Origin: Botryotinia globosa
Lineage: Eukaryota; Ascomycota; Leotiomycetes; Helotiales; Sclerotiniaceae
Length of the DNA: 64,000 bases
Assembly: GCA_014898425.1 (NCBI GenBank)
Contig: RCSZ01000019.1
Span: 434,001-498,000, forward strand
Reading direction: 5' to 3'
Shown piece by piece: positions 12,335 to 24,400 of the stretch (within the stretch, counting starts at the first letter, position 1; the number at the start of each line of letters is the position of its first letter). A model generated the notes under the pieces. The model was not told the origin of the DNA. It saw nothing but the letters and a program-made list of their open reading frames with translations, and searched no databases. A program made the position numbers and the translations under genes.

Positions 12335-13642
12335 ATGCAACATAACGTTGAGTCAATATCCAAGCCCAAAGCGAAATTTTTTATCGACATGCTTCTCGAA
12401 AGTATTGGTCTAGGCAGACCTCATCGTGGTTCTCGACATGCTCTTTCACACTTAAGTAACCACCAAGGTTCAACATCCGGCTGCTACGATATCCGCCATG
12501 AGAAGAACGGTGTTCATTGGGAAGGTTGTCCAAATTTCAATCCTAACCCCAGACAACTAAGTCCTAGAGACCAATTTTCCATGAGTAGAATGATAAATTC
12601 TCCTAGAGGTACTTCAAGAATGGGAGGCCACTCACCCCCCTCGACGGGGTTGTCTTTACCTTTACTCCAGCGAAATCATTCTAGTCCAAATGAAAGATAT
12701 TTGGAAGGATCGGGTGGTCTGGAAGCCCTTGCGATGGGAGGAATAGGCCCAAGGTCTAGAAGTATTGGTCAAAACCCTGGGGGCCTTGAGGCTCTCAGAC
12801 TTGGTAGACAAGATCCTCGTGACCGAAATCATATCTTGGGCGCAGCACCACTGGGTCTAGAAGACTTTGAAGAACTCGATAGGAGGAGATTGCAATCAAA
12901 TATAGATTCGGATCAACATAGAACATTCGAACACCTGATCAATCGCAACATGGCATCCAGATCATTGAATCAAGGACATCCCAATACGAGCCGTCAACGT
13001 CCAGACGAAGATATTTTTCCCGATTCTAGCCTTCAAAGGCCTCGGTACTACAGCCCCCGCACCCCAATTTCACGAACACAATTCCAGGACCTAGGACCCG
13101 GTCCCCCCGAATATCTTATGACGCCAGATTATCAGCCAGTGGCGTACTACCCCAATTCTCCACGTCTATCCCAACGTTGTACACCTAGACTGATGTACGA
13201 CGAGCGAAATGAAGTAGCAATGAAGAGTCCCCATCCCCACCACAACAATCTTCACCAAAGTCCCAATCCTCTGATGTACGGCGAAATGGACAGCCCACTT
13301 ACATCGTCTCGGTATGGATCTATTCACTCTCGGTCTCCTCTAGGGGGTGGAAGCAATGCGGACTTACAAAGGGAGATGAGTGAACAGCGTTCGATGATAA
13401 TGGAACCATCTATGATGCCTTATCCTACTCATGACCGTAGCCAAGGTGGTGGTCGAAATTATGGTGGTCCTTTGAACACAAATTACCAATCTCCATATGT
13501 AGAAGATTGGGTTAGTGAGGTGGGAGTGGGACCGGACGAAATGATGCAAAGGCAAGCTGCAATGGAAGGAGGTGGATTTTTCTATGATGATCGGGCCGGC
13601 ATTGGCCTGGATGATGGGTATGGGAGATCTAGATTAGTTTGA
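12335..13642 (+). CDS. Hypothetical disordered protein with GLEAL motifs
   Basis: Intronless frame of 435 residues from a true ATG; an alternative in-frame ATG is at 12389. I do not recognise the family. The sequence is rich in Arg, Ser, Pro, Gly and Met, with no signal peptide or membrane segment. Three related short motifs occur in the first half (GGLEALAMGG, GGLEALRLGR, GLEDFEEL). Many 'SPR' and 'NSPR' dipeptide contexts could be phosphorylated, which is only inference. A His/Asn-rich patch is near the middle. The uninterrupted frame and consistent composition support a real gene. The long upstream spacer suggests a long leader or a complex promoter. Confidence 0.6.
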   Translation: MQHNVESISKPKAKFFIDMLLESIGLGRPHRGSRHALSHLSNHQGSTSGCYDIRHEKNGVHWEGCPNFNPNPRQLSPRDQFSMSRMINSPRGTSRMGGHSPPSTGLSLPLLQRNHSSPNERYLEGSGGLEALAMGGIGPRSRSIGQNPGGLEALRLGRQDPRDRNHILGAAPLGLEDFEELDRRRLQSNIDSDQHRTFEHLINRNMASRSLNQGHPNTSRQRPDEDIFPDSSLQRPRYYSPRTPISRTQFQDLGPGPPEYLMTPDYQPVAYYPNSPRLSQRCTPRLMYDERNEVAMKSPHPHHNNLHQSPNPLMYGEMDSPLTSSRYGSIHSRSPLGGGSNADLQREMSEQRSMIMEPSMMPYPTHDRSQGGGRNYGGPLNTNYQSPYVEDWVSEVGVGPDEMMQRQAAMEGGGFFYDDRAGIGLDDGYGRSRLV

Positions 13643-15363
13643 TTTTTTTTAAACATGGAATTGAGCAGTGAGAATGATACTATCGGAACTCGGGGAGATG
13701 AGGCTCGATGAGATTACCATTTGGGTAGTAACATAATTATGAGCAAGATTACAATGTAAACATTGGTCGCATAACTCTATTGTCTCTTACCTTGAATAAT
13801 CGATGTGGTGTTCGACGACGGTCTACTCAACTGTCGAACATCATAGTGGATAAACTTTAATGCCACAAAATGCTACAAGGGGATAATGACTCTTGTACCT
13901 CGTGACCACTTCCACGACTCCCACAGAAGAAATTTCGGACTCTCCGGATCCAGTAAGTATTATCTCCTCGATACTGAATCGGCACCGAACGGGGAAACCT
14001 GCGCTTTCTCAATAGACACACAACTGAATCAGAACAATACATAACCTTGATTTAGATATCAGTAATCTGGCCCCTCCCATTCTCTTCCTATCATCGGCGA
14101 AAAAAGATCACGAGGCTCGAAAGTGGGATATACTGCATAGACAACACATGTGTTCATTTGTTTATATAGCAACTATTGCAATGATTAGATGATAGCGAAG
14201 ATATATCCTAGCATTGACAATTGCCAAGAACGGAAATTCGGCATTCGTTGCGCAAGGTGGCTCGGGGCTGAGGGTTCGTGGCTTGGCAATAAGGCGTAGC
14301 TGGAGAGAGGCAGTTTGTCTTTAGGTTTCGAGGTTGATGACGTTTTTTTGCTTCTTATCTTATAACCTTAAGTTATTGGGTTGATGAGTGTGGATTGATG
14401 ATGAGTGTGGATGATGAGTTTTTGATGAAGGGGCTGGAAGCGAGAGGGTAGATGGTTATTAGTATGGTAATAATAAGAGAGCCGGGTGGTTTATTATTCT
14501 TCGGAAATTTTAATAAATTAATAAAATGCTGAATTATTCGCAAGATTCGTAAAGATTCGTACTCTGTAGTTCAAGATGAATACGAATGCGAATAGCCTAA
14601 TCGAAAGTCCTACGCAATCAATATTGTCATCAATTTACAAGTGTGGAATGGAAGTCTTGGGACAAATAGGTGCTTGGATCATTTTCAACACACTCATCAC
14701 TGTCAGCGTGCATTCACCCACTTACACAAGAACAGATGAACCATCAAACACTACTACCTATACTACCTACACTTCGAACATCCATACAAGCCAGCCAGCC
14801 AGCCAGCATTTATCAAGAACCATGATCCTTCTCCTTCTCCAATGAAGGGTTCTTCAAGCTTCTAGAAGGAATCTACCTATGTATTGCATTGCATGATTTG
14901 CATGACTCCAGCTAACCGGGATAATTTTGTACTCGTGGCGCAGTAGATTGCCCCTCACCACGGAACTCGGAACATGACTTGCTAATGAACCAACCAAAGC
15001 TCTTGTATAAGACCTTTGCTCTCCACTCGTCACAGTCAGCTCCAGCTAGGTAGGTATGCTAATTAGGCTTTTAGGCCTGAGTGGCTCGAATCCCTTGAGA
15101 GACGGGACCTCGGGACTGCAGGTGATTGATTCACTGCCCTAACTGTGCCTCAATCATCACTCCCATATCCGTGCTGTGCTCTGCCCTATATAAGATCCTC
15201 TTACCCACCTTCCTCTAAGTTGCCTACTCCTCCGCTTACATTGATCAGAGGTCACATATCATCTAACTCAATCATCAAACTTGTCGCGAACGTCATCAAA
15301 CACACCGAACCTCAAGATATATCTTAAGTAAAGAAACAACCCAAATAAATCTATTCAAACAGA
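13643..15363. other. Intergenic region upstream of the glycine-zipper gene
   Basis: About 1.7 kb without a supported gene. It includes an (AGCC)n run near 14790 and, in the last 200 bp, a plausible core promoter for the next gene. The TTAATAAA-rich stretch around 14500 is AT-rich and could be a 3' processing area. Confidence 0.5.
15187..15194 (+). promoter_or_regulatory. Putative TATA box
   Basis: TATATAAG about 170 bp before the ATG at 15364. Position and match suit a TATA element followed by a 5' leader; there is no experimental support. Confidence 0.45.
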
Positions 15364-16233
15364 ATGTCCAACCAGGACTTTTATGGTGGTGGAAACCAAA
15401 ATCCCTACCCACCACATCAGCCATATGGTGCCGCCCCACCTCAACCATATCCTCAACAACCTCAATATGGTCAAGACAACACCGCGTATCCTCCTGCCCC
15501 AAATTACTCCCAAAATCCCTACCCACCACAGAACCTCCAACCACCATATGGCGCACCGGGTCCTTCTCCAGCACACACTCCAGGTCCCTACGGAGCTCCT
15601 CCCCAGCAATCTCCATATGGACAAAACCCCTACCCTCCTCCAAATGATCCATACGGAAACCAACAACTAAATGCCTACACCGATAACCGTGGCTACTCCC
15701 CAGCGGCCACTCCTTACGGCGCACCCGCTCCCTATGGCTCTGCACCCCCCGGTGGTGCACCAACCTACCACGAGCCCGGCGCTAACCTCCCACCCCCACA
15801 ACTCGATGCCAACGGTCAGCCCGTTGAAGGTGATCGTGGACTTGTATCTATGGGACTCGGCGCCGCCGGAGGCTGGGGTGTCGCATCCCAGACCGGTCGC
15901 GGCACAATGGGAAAACTCTTGTATGCAGCTGGTGGAATGATCGCTGGACAATTTCTCGGAAACAAAGTGAAGAAATATAGAAAAGATCACAACAATCGGG
16001 ATGTAGAATACTATGAGGATGCACAAACTGGACGGGAATGCTCGCCGCCAAGAGATGGTGATGGATCACACTCGCAGCATGGTGGATATAGGGATGAAAA
16101 GTATAGTGGTCATGGAGGATATGAAGAGGATAGGCATTCGAGACATCATGGACACGAACATAGAAGTCATTCGAGGCACTCTAGCCATTCTCATCATTCT
16201 CATGGAAGACGTCATGATGATGATCGGTATTAG
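15364..16233 (+). CDS. Glycine-zipper protein with Pro/Tyr/Gly-rich head and His-rich tail
   Basis: Intronless gene of 289 residues. Residues 1 to about 150 are repeats of NPYPP, PYGAP and PPYG type, a low-complexity, likely phase-separating or annexin-head-like region. Residues about 160-205 carry regularly spaced glycines (GLGAAGGWG..., then GKLLYAAGGMIAGQFLGNK), the pattern of a glycine-zipper membrane-associating helix pair. A basic stretch (KVKKYRK) follows, and the last 80 residues are rich in His, Ser, Arg and Gly, a possible metal-binding tail. Similar architectures are common in fungal proteins of unknown function. Membrane association is inferred. Confidence 0.7.
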   Translation: MSNQDFYGGGNQNPYPPHQPYGAAPPQPYPQQPQYGQDNTAYPPAPNYSQNPYPPQNLQPPYGAPGPSPAHTPGPYGAPPQQSPYGQNPYPPPNDPYGNQQLNAYTDNRGYSPAATPYGAPAPYGSAPPGGAPTYHEPGANLPPPQLDANGQPVEGDRGLVSMGLGAAGGWGVASQTGRGTMGKLLYAAGGMIAGQFLGNKVKKYRKDHNNRDVEYYEDAQTGRECSPPRDGDGSHSQHGGYRDEKYSGHGGYEEDRHSRHHGHEHRSHSRHSSHSHHSHGRRHDDDRY

Positions 16234-17508
16234 GGGTGATAAGTAGTGGAGTGAGGTGCAAACGGACAAAGCGCGAGTGATGAATGACGTTGAGAAGGGA
16301 ATGGGGCAAGAGGGTGGCCTCTGCGAAACAGTTATAATCGGTCATCCCGATAACTGGATCTTGAATCATGGCGGAATTTGGCGTTGGATATGCTTTTTTA
16401 TGACACGGAGACGGGACTAATGCGTGACTATATTTCAACGAGTTCATTTCAGATAGTTAGCACTTTGGTGCGATATCATGGAGGTGGGATGAATAACAAA
16501 GTCCAATTTCCAATATCGAGATACATCTCACTGTCTTCATTCCTCTTTTTTGTCTACTATATACCTTGAATGTGAGAAATACAATTAGTGAAGAGAAAAT
16601 GGGAGCCGTTCCCCGAAGAGCATGTGAAAATCCACCAAGTGACGTTTACTTACACCTGCTTCCGGCTGTTCATCCCATTCTTTTATATTGGATAGACTAA
16701 TGCAAGTGCATGCACTTTCCTATAAATCGGGGTTGATCTTGAATCGACGATAATCTTTAATTCTGTGGAGCATTATATCAACCAACAAGCCAATCATGAG
16801 TCTACAAGTGCAAGACATACATCCACTAGACTCAACGCCTGCGTTCAAGGTACAGCTTCAATAATCTGCACGAAGCGCTATTTCAGTATTGGTACTTCAT
16901 TTAGTAGAGATTCTGTGTGCGCCAACTCTTATTTTGGAAGGAGATGCATCAAAGTTCCTTGTTCCTATGCATACACATCTGATTTCCACCAGTAGCACTG
17001 TTGTCTGATATTTAAAGCTACAAAGCTTTGGTTCGGTCGGAATGGTTCGAATTCGGCTAGCAACTATCTATAAACTGCACCCCACCTTACATATACTGTA
17101 TGAGTTTTAGATGGATGAAACTTATGGTGGGTGACGTTCAGATTACATTGGACCCAACTGTTGGATCGACGAATTACTGCATTCAAAGTCTAGATTGGAC
17201 TGCATCACTCCCAAAATCTGGGGGCTGACATGTGTCAGCTCCTGTGCGGTCAAGGTTAAACTATCAAGTGCTAATCACTGCCTTTTCATTTTACAGAATT
17301 GCCTCGATGCATATGCAACACTATACACCTATCTAGAACCAACCTATAGTATCGGAGGTGGTAAAAACAAGTACCCCGCATTTGCACCATTCCAGCGTTT
17401 ACTTATGGCAGCTTTGGCATTATCATATGTATATAAAGTCAGCATCATTGAAAGATATAAACTTGAGATCCGATTCTCAACTCCTAAATTCAACCCCTCA
17501 GATCCAAA
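16234..17508. other. Intergenic region before the secreted cupin-like gene
   Basis: No gene is supported. Short frames (for example 17195-17602) lack coding character. A TATA box near 17430 belongs to the next gene. Confidence 0.5.
17430..17437 (+). promoter_or_regulatory. Putative TATA box
   Basis: TATATAAA 79 bp before the ATG at 17509, a good fit to a core promoter with a short leader. Confidence 0.5.
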
Positions 17509-18128
17509 ATGCATCCCCAATACACACCATATCTTTTCACAATCCCCCTTCTCGCCTCCTATTCATCACCCGTCAACGCGGTCCCAACAAACTTCAACCT
17601 AACCGCCATCACCGCCTCAAACAACATCTCTGTGTTCCAATGCTGGCAACTTACCGATCCCATCGTCTCTAGTGAGCAGCCTGGTTATGGTAGCGAGATG
17701 ATTTTACAGAATTTGGGCGCGATGGGAAATGCGACTTATGGATATCTGCGCGCTAATTTCCCCGGCGCGGCCCATGTAGCGCCTACTCCACAGTTTGTCT
17801 CCTCTCATACAATTCATTTCTCTCTCCCTTCTCATCCCAAAGATAAAATTCAATCAAGTGTAACCGAACAACCAGATACGTGCTTTTGCTCTCCGGACAA
17901 ATGGTCATTACCATACCCGAATCAAACCAGACTGCAACTTTTGCAGCAGGCGCAAATGGCATTATTGTGGCAGCGGATACGCAAGATATAAGTGCGAATG
18001 GGCATGTGACGGCGTCGTTGGATGAACCGCTTACGACGGTGCAGATACCGTTTTGGGGGGGTGTGGCGCCGGGGCATAGGGTTTTGCATGATGGGGTTTG
18101 TGTGGGGGATGAGCTGGAGTTGGAGTGA
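17509..18128 (+). CDS. Small secreted cupin-like protein
   Basis: Two exons, 17509-17792 and 17876-18128, encode 178 residues; the 83-bp intron (GTTTGT...CCAG) joins APTPQ to YVLLLSG in frame. The first 25 or so residues form a signal peptide (hydrophobic core 'YLFTIPLLA', cleavage near VNA-VP). The mature part has the layout of a single-domain beta-barrel: 'H.APTPQYV.LLSGQ..I..P', then 'AG.NG.I.AADT', then 'GH.T'. Only two cysteines remain in the mature protein, one near the start (FQCWQL) and one near the end (HDGVC), so a disulfide bridging the barrel is plausible. Several N-glycosylation motifs (NIS, NAT) are present. The fold and extracellular location are inferred; substrate unknown. 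Confidence 0.65.
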
Positions 18129-19636
18129 GGCAGGGGAGAAGGTGGGGGTTGGGATGAGGTTTTGTTTGAGATGGTTGGATGTTGTAATAGAGATGATGTA
18201 TGTTATACGCAGTTTCTTAACTAGCTTTCAAAACATGACTTTTCTATGTTTCACTAAAAATATTTCAATATTATATTTCAACATTTCAATTTATAATAGT
18301 TTTATTAATCTGATTTTGATTTGAATAAATATAGTATTATATAATAAAGAATAACTAATTCTATTATTCATTTAGTTTTCATTTGATTTTGAATTATATG
18401 AATTGAGATTAAAATTTTAGAATAAAAATTGAAAAATTGAAAGGTTTTTTTTTGGAAAATTGAAAGATTAGTTGTGATATAAACCACTTAAATATTATAT
18501 TATTTTAAATCATTTATTAATTGATTAATATAATTTAAACCAGTTTTAAACTTTAAATAACAATTGAATCAATGGATTATTTTTATTTAATATAAAGATG
18601 GATTATTGATTTTAAAATTTTATTGATAAAATTAGGATTTTATTATTAATTGTTTTTATTAAAAAAATTACAAAATTATAAAATTACATTTTGGAAACTA
18701 GTTGTAGAATTGAGTGTATCGAACTTTTTATTTTATCATGTATGTGCGTAGTATAGCTTGAATCAATAATGTCTTTATTTCCCTGCAATCGAGAAGGGCG
18801 GATGATATATTTTATTTTTTAGGCGTTTCCATCCCAAAAAACAGATGATCTGAACCTTTTTTAAAAGTGTTGCCCCTCTCTTTATCCAGAATGTATCAAA
18901 CATTAGCCCCCTATCAAGCTATACACATTAGCGAGAAAGACCCACTACTGCAGTATCCCTTGACCAGACCCCCTACCATTGCTTTCGGAGATTCTGCCAT
19001 TGTAGTACTTTTGTTTTATATGCTTATGCAATAACAGTCAGGTTTCGTCATCGAGAGGACTGCTTGAATGACTTGAGGGCATATGAAAACATCAAGATCA
19101 CGAAGGGGTATTGATTATCCATTTGGACCAATCTGCGGTGCAAGTGATGAATATCAGTGGTGCGGAAAGTATCAAATAACGAGCGACGATCATTCTGCTT
19201 AGTTTATCAATAAATGGCCATTAAAATTTGTAGAACTTTCATATCGGCCATCCTTCTGTCAAACCGTGTACCATTGAATGGCGTGTGCAAAGCAGTGATA
19301 CTTGATTTTCTTTTTGAATCGTTGATAGAATGGTAGTCAGAAGGTGCATGACAAGAATCACTAGATAGATGCTTTACGCTATATTGCGATCTTCAATAGG
19401 CCAGATTCGGGTATTTACAAACATGTCTAATTTACACTGGGGTGTTCTAGTCAGAGCTGAATACTAAATTTGGACGATTCCCCATCGCCTTCTCATGATG
19501 AACCATTCCTATCCACGAACTCCTAGTAATCAAAGGAACAGTCCGCTGGTCTTTTAGAAGAGATCAGAGATGTTTATACAGTACTAGTTATCGTGAAGAA
19601 AGGACATCTGCGCGGAACTTTACGCACGAATACAAG
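18129..19636. other. Gene-free region with an AT-rich island
   Basis: From about 18230 to 18720 the sequence is very AT-rich with many A/T runs, in contrast to the neighbouring genes. 18720-19636 returns to ordinary composition with no supported frame. The island could be a decayed repeat; no intact element is visible. Confidence 0.55.
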
Positions 19637-21428
19637 CTAGACCTTCTCATCACTCTGCTGAAGCCTTTCTCCCGTTATCTCTCCTGACGTTGGACTGCTT
19701 ATTGTTTTCTTTTTCCATGAAAGAAGCTGGATTACGAAACCGCAGCTTGCGGCTAACCCCGCAGCTGGTATCGCAAACACAAGCGTCCAACTTAACGCGA
19801 ACGAGAATGCTTCTTTGATACTTACCACGTACTGGACTGGTACGAGTGTTCCAAAGTCTACCAGTCCCTTGATTTCTGCAGTAATTTTTCAATTCAACCC
19901 TTGCATTTTTGCTAATTTACTTCCAAAGATGTTGGTGAAGAGGATATTTCCGACAGTAAGGGCTAATACCGGCCCAATACTATTGCAGAAAGATACCAGC
20001 GCACTCGCGGTAGCTACGTCCGCTGGTGGAAGCGCTAAAGGCACAGCAGTGAAGGCAATCTGTTGAACTGTACCAGCTCCCAAAGCGACTATAACTTGAT
20101 AGCCCACATACTGTGCCTGACTGCTTGTGATGGTGAGTGTAGATAAAAGTTCAGAGCCCACAACAGCTAGGCAAGCCCCAATATACATGATTGGAATGTA
20201 ATGACCGTAGGCGGTAATATAAGCACCACTAGCAATTGGAGAAAAAAGTAGCGTCATTGCGTAAGGTAAGGTGAGAACTCCTGATGAAGCAGCGGCATGC
20301 TCAATTACGGACTGAAAGTAGAAGGGCAAATAATAATTCCGTATCGCTATGACCATAGAGACGAAAAGTTGATAAAGGAGGCACAGTAAGGGTGTGAAAT
20401 TTCGTAATGCCCGAATGGGAATTGTCGCGCTAATTGAGACGTTAGGAAGGATGTCCAGATTCTCAATTTAAACTTACCAGTCTTGAAGCCGAACCTGGAG
20501 ATAACTGAAGGCTGCGATTTGAAGAAAAAATCCAAGGATACAACCCCAGACCTGGGGATTAGACCATGCGTATGTGGTGCCACCTCATTGAGCTGCGAGA
20601 AAAAAGCAGGTGAACGCTGTAATTAGAAGGAATGTACCCAAAAAGGCGATCCTCATAATCTTTTGCTTTATAGTTAGGCTCTTCCCCAGCTCCGATAGTT
20701 CTGGTGGCTCAAGGAAAAATACAATCAACAAGAAGGCAACAGAACCGATAGCTTTTCAAATTAGATGTCAGAACCCTGTAAGAGCTTAGAGCGGAGATTA
20801 TTACTACTTACGCAGGTTCAAAGAAGCGGAATCGCCAGGTGAGCTTCGAATCTGTAAACAAGCCTCCAAGAAGTGGTCCAGGCGCGGAGGACACACCGTA
20901 CATACTAGTGACTACCGACACGTATAGATAACGCTTTTTAGGAGGAACGACATTGGTAACGAGCGTAAGTGTTCACACCAGATTCCTCCTGCAGCTGCAC
21001 CACAAATCAGACGCCCAAAAATGAAGGAAATCGAATTGGGGGCGGCTGCACTTATGATATAACCACGTTCGAACCACAGAAATTTTACTGAGAAGAATGT
21101 GAATATCTGTCCATGAGCTGGCTGAAAAGTCATAATTGTCAAAAAATAAGAGCTGCTGTACCATCCAGTCAAATTGATTGACTTGAAGTCTGCGGCTAAT
21201 CGAGGGATACCCGTTGCTATGATATCATCAGTATTTACGCAGAGATGGTATCAGTTATGGCTTACATATGATATAGTCATCGAGAGCAACTACCAGAACA
21301 GCTGCCATGATGCCCAATGTGATAAGAAGAAATTTCCATCCGCTTGGATATATCTTGTCTTGTAACGGTGCATCATTCTTAAGAGCAGTGTCTGGTTCGA
21401 TTTTCTCGGAATTGTCGGCTGCAGTCAT
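19637..21428 (-). pseudogene. Broken MFS multidrug-type transporter
   Basis: Reading on the minus strand from ATG 21428, an MFS (14-TM, DHA2-like) protein can be followed: 'YPSGWKFLLITLGIMAAVLVVALD', then GWYSSSYF, AAAPNS...GRLICG, then VVPPKKRY, GPLLGGLFTD..WR, then GGTTYAW, 'NYYLPFYFQ', and a C-terminal KKK tail. At least three lesions break it. A one-base frameshift lies near 20972, just after GGIW. TGA at 20585-20587 stands where the family has Trp (LQWGGTTY). TGA at 19889-19891 follows MQGLN. An exon junction near 20800 also fails to keep frame with the obvious acceptor. Two introns otherwise splice well (near 21260-21210 and 20470-20420). Not expected to be functional; what it transported cannot be told. 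Confidence 0.75.
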
Positions 21429-24400
21429 CACTTGTTCATCAACAGCAGCAGCTTTGGAACTTTCTTTACTAAAGACGGGCCGCTCATTCGGTTCTCTCTT
21501 GAGTTGCGCATGCTTGAAGACATAGGCAATTCCATCCAGAATTTGATCGACAAATCTAGAAAATCAAGGCACCAGAGTATTCACCGTAGGAGCTTACTAC
21601 GCGTAGCTAGATACTAAGATATAAAAGATTGTCGGCCGTCTCGTCCAGAAGAAATGGATGTCGGGAGGTGTATAATCTTTTCCAGCCTACATAGGTAGTA
21701 AAGCATTGTGCGAGCTATTGCAGGCCGCTGACGGGCTGATATAACCTTGCACGGGCTATCAAACATATCTATAACATGTTGGTTGGTTTACAGCATGGCG
21801 AATGGAAAATGACAAATGAGGAAGGTGACAGGCTAGAATAAGATTGGAGTTGAAATGTTTAGCAGTCTAGAATTTGCATTAGGGTTGTAAATTTGATAAG
21901 GATAAGCTTAAACTTAAGCTTTAACGGCCAACCATTAGGCCCTTAACTATCTCTGGCTTGTATTCGTCTGAGTTCTAGATAAAATCTGGATTTGACCTAT
22001 ATAGGCATGCATATATATTTTGAAATGCAAAACTTCCCTTCAATCCAAATGTCAATACTAGCATGTAAATCTAATGTTGTAGGGCCCTCAAGAGCGTCAT
22101 CGTGTCGAGGGTTTTGCCCGTTTTTACATGCCGTTAGGCTAATAAAGGATTTGAGATCATATTGACTACACATTTTTACCGAAGATACTGAGCGCGTTTG
22201 ATTAAACAGTATCAGCGAAGAACGTTATGATTTTTTGATTTGTTGAGGGCTTTTTAAAAAATGTGGACCTATTGCGAGGGCTCATTTTTTTGGTACTCTA
22301 ATGCGAGAAGTTTACCATATACCCTCCCAAAACTTTGCTCTAAGCTCGAATTACATACAAAAGGTCAAGTTTCTGTTCATATCTTTAGTGATTTTAGCAG
22401 TGTATGGTACGGGTTTATTCGCCTTCTCAACAAGCGGCCATAACGATTCAAGAAAGATATCTTTGTCCTCAGATGTATTTCGCAACTCAACAAGTAAAGC
22501 ACCCTTAGGGCGTCGTGTCCCATATTATATATATAAACTAGTATTTTATTTCAACGATAAATACTCTTATTATGGTTTTAGTTTTATAATTACAAGAAAA
22601 ACATTGTACATGTATGTACCTATACTCACTGGGGTCTAGAAATTGAGATAATCGTTAGCCATTCAATGCTATTTACAAGCGAGCTGATGAACTCTCATAA
22701 AACTACCTATTACACTCAAATTCCTTGTGAAATATATCTTCACCTTATCATTGTACCAACCATATACAGCTCAACTTGCGGCATGGAAAGGCGAAAGAAG
22801 TGGTACAGTGCTTGAAATCGAAATTAGCACGGTCCTAGTATGATATCGATAGCATGGTACCGAGATATATGCAGCTACCCCAGAAAACATACAACTCCAA
22901 AGTCGAAATCGCATATCACAGGACAATAAACAACTGGAGAACTAACCCAGCTTTTTTGGTCGCTGAATTCTAGACTTGTTAACTGCAGCAGCGGATTCTG
23001 ACTCCTTTGTCTTACTTTCTTTTTCTTCTATTTGCAAACGTAATGTTTGATTCCCGCCCACTCTATTTCATCTCTATTTCATCTAGCGATCAAATTAGCT
23101 TCACGTTCGACCAAGCAAACATTGGGTCAAAGTCTGCACAGCAGAACTTCTGAGAGCCGCATTCGGCATTTCTTTCCAATATTAGTCTAATCGTCGCAAT
23201 CTCGATGAGCAAAGCGAGAGTACTGAATGTGTTCCTCTTCAAGATCTCACAAGAAACCTGGACTTTTTCACTCTTTTCACATACAATCTCCCACCCAAAA
23301 CTAGTCAACATGAGGGATTTGTATTTCCATAGAGGCGGTACTAACAGCCGGCTCAGTCTGAATTGTTAATTTTGCAATGTCAATTCTTTGACCTTGGGAA
23401 CTTGGCCGAAGATGGGTCTGTTGCAGGAGATGAACTTTTCCGGGACGAATGATATGGGATGAATTATTCACATCTGCATCGAGAAGCCATTCAAAGGCAC
23501 TATTGAATCGAGTCTAATATCCCCGGTCTTGAAGCCAGAGAAAGTCAAGTGCTGCTTGGTCTCGATTTGGGCCAAATCATCCAACGCAGGCCTCTATTCC
23601 GTGTCAAAGCACGAAACTGAGGCCGTTGTCAATTCTCGAGTTCTTTCTGAAGAAACCAGTTCCATATTGGAGAAACCATTGCCAACTCTGCGAGATCCAA
23701 GAGTGTACCATTTCGTTGATGTTTGGGTCCTGGGCAGAGAATCTTGATTAAATCTGAAGGTATGGTGAATATAAAATTGTGACGGGTGAAGGCGGTGAAT
23801 TGGCAGAAAAATACTTGTGATGCCTACCATTGACAATACTTAAGAAGTATTTATACTGTTTGTTTCTTGATCTTTTCATGTCAAGAAGTTGTCGATAGAC
23901 AAATCGATAGACAAAAAGCGCAGATTATGCAATTGGAATACGACGCTGTTCATCTCTTCCACATCATTGTCAAGAGTTGCAGGATTCAGCAATCCCGATA
24001 TACTGGGCAAATCAATCAACCATATCAACCATATCAACCTAATCGACCAAATTTTCGATTTTTTTTGGATGTACATCTGAGAGCTTCATTGAGATATAAA
24101 GCTGAGGCAGATAACCTTTAAATTCGTGGTGGTTGATATGCAATCACTTGGATACTTTTCACCAGTCCTTGGTGACGGATGTCAGAAGGAAGCTGTGTTG
24201 CATCGATTGTTCCATCACTTATGGGATATTCTTCAATGCTCCTGAGCACTCTTCTCAATGTCTTATTGTCTTATTGTCTTGTTGGCCGATGTCGGATCTA
24301 TGACTGAAATCCTCGCATAGCATCGGCAACATGGGGTTTAGATGAAGTTGTTGATATTGGTTCACCAGTTCCATGAAGAACACAGAATCTGGATGGCTCC

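Noticed and set aside
17033..17060. GGTTCGAATTC resembling a tRNA B box
   Set aside because: No A box, no acceptor stem and no cloverleaf can be folded around it.
20585..20587. RIP as the cause of the MFS nonsense mutation
   Set aside because: A TGG-to-TGA change at this site is not in the preferred CpA/TpG context, so RIP cannot be claimed from it.
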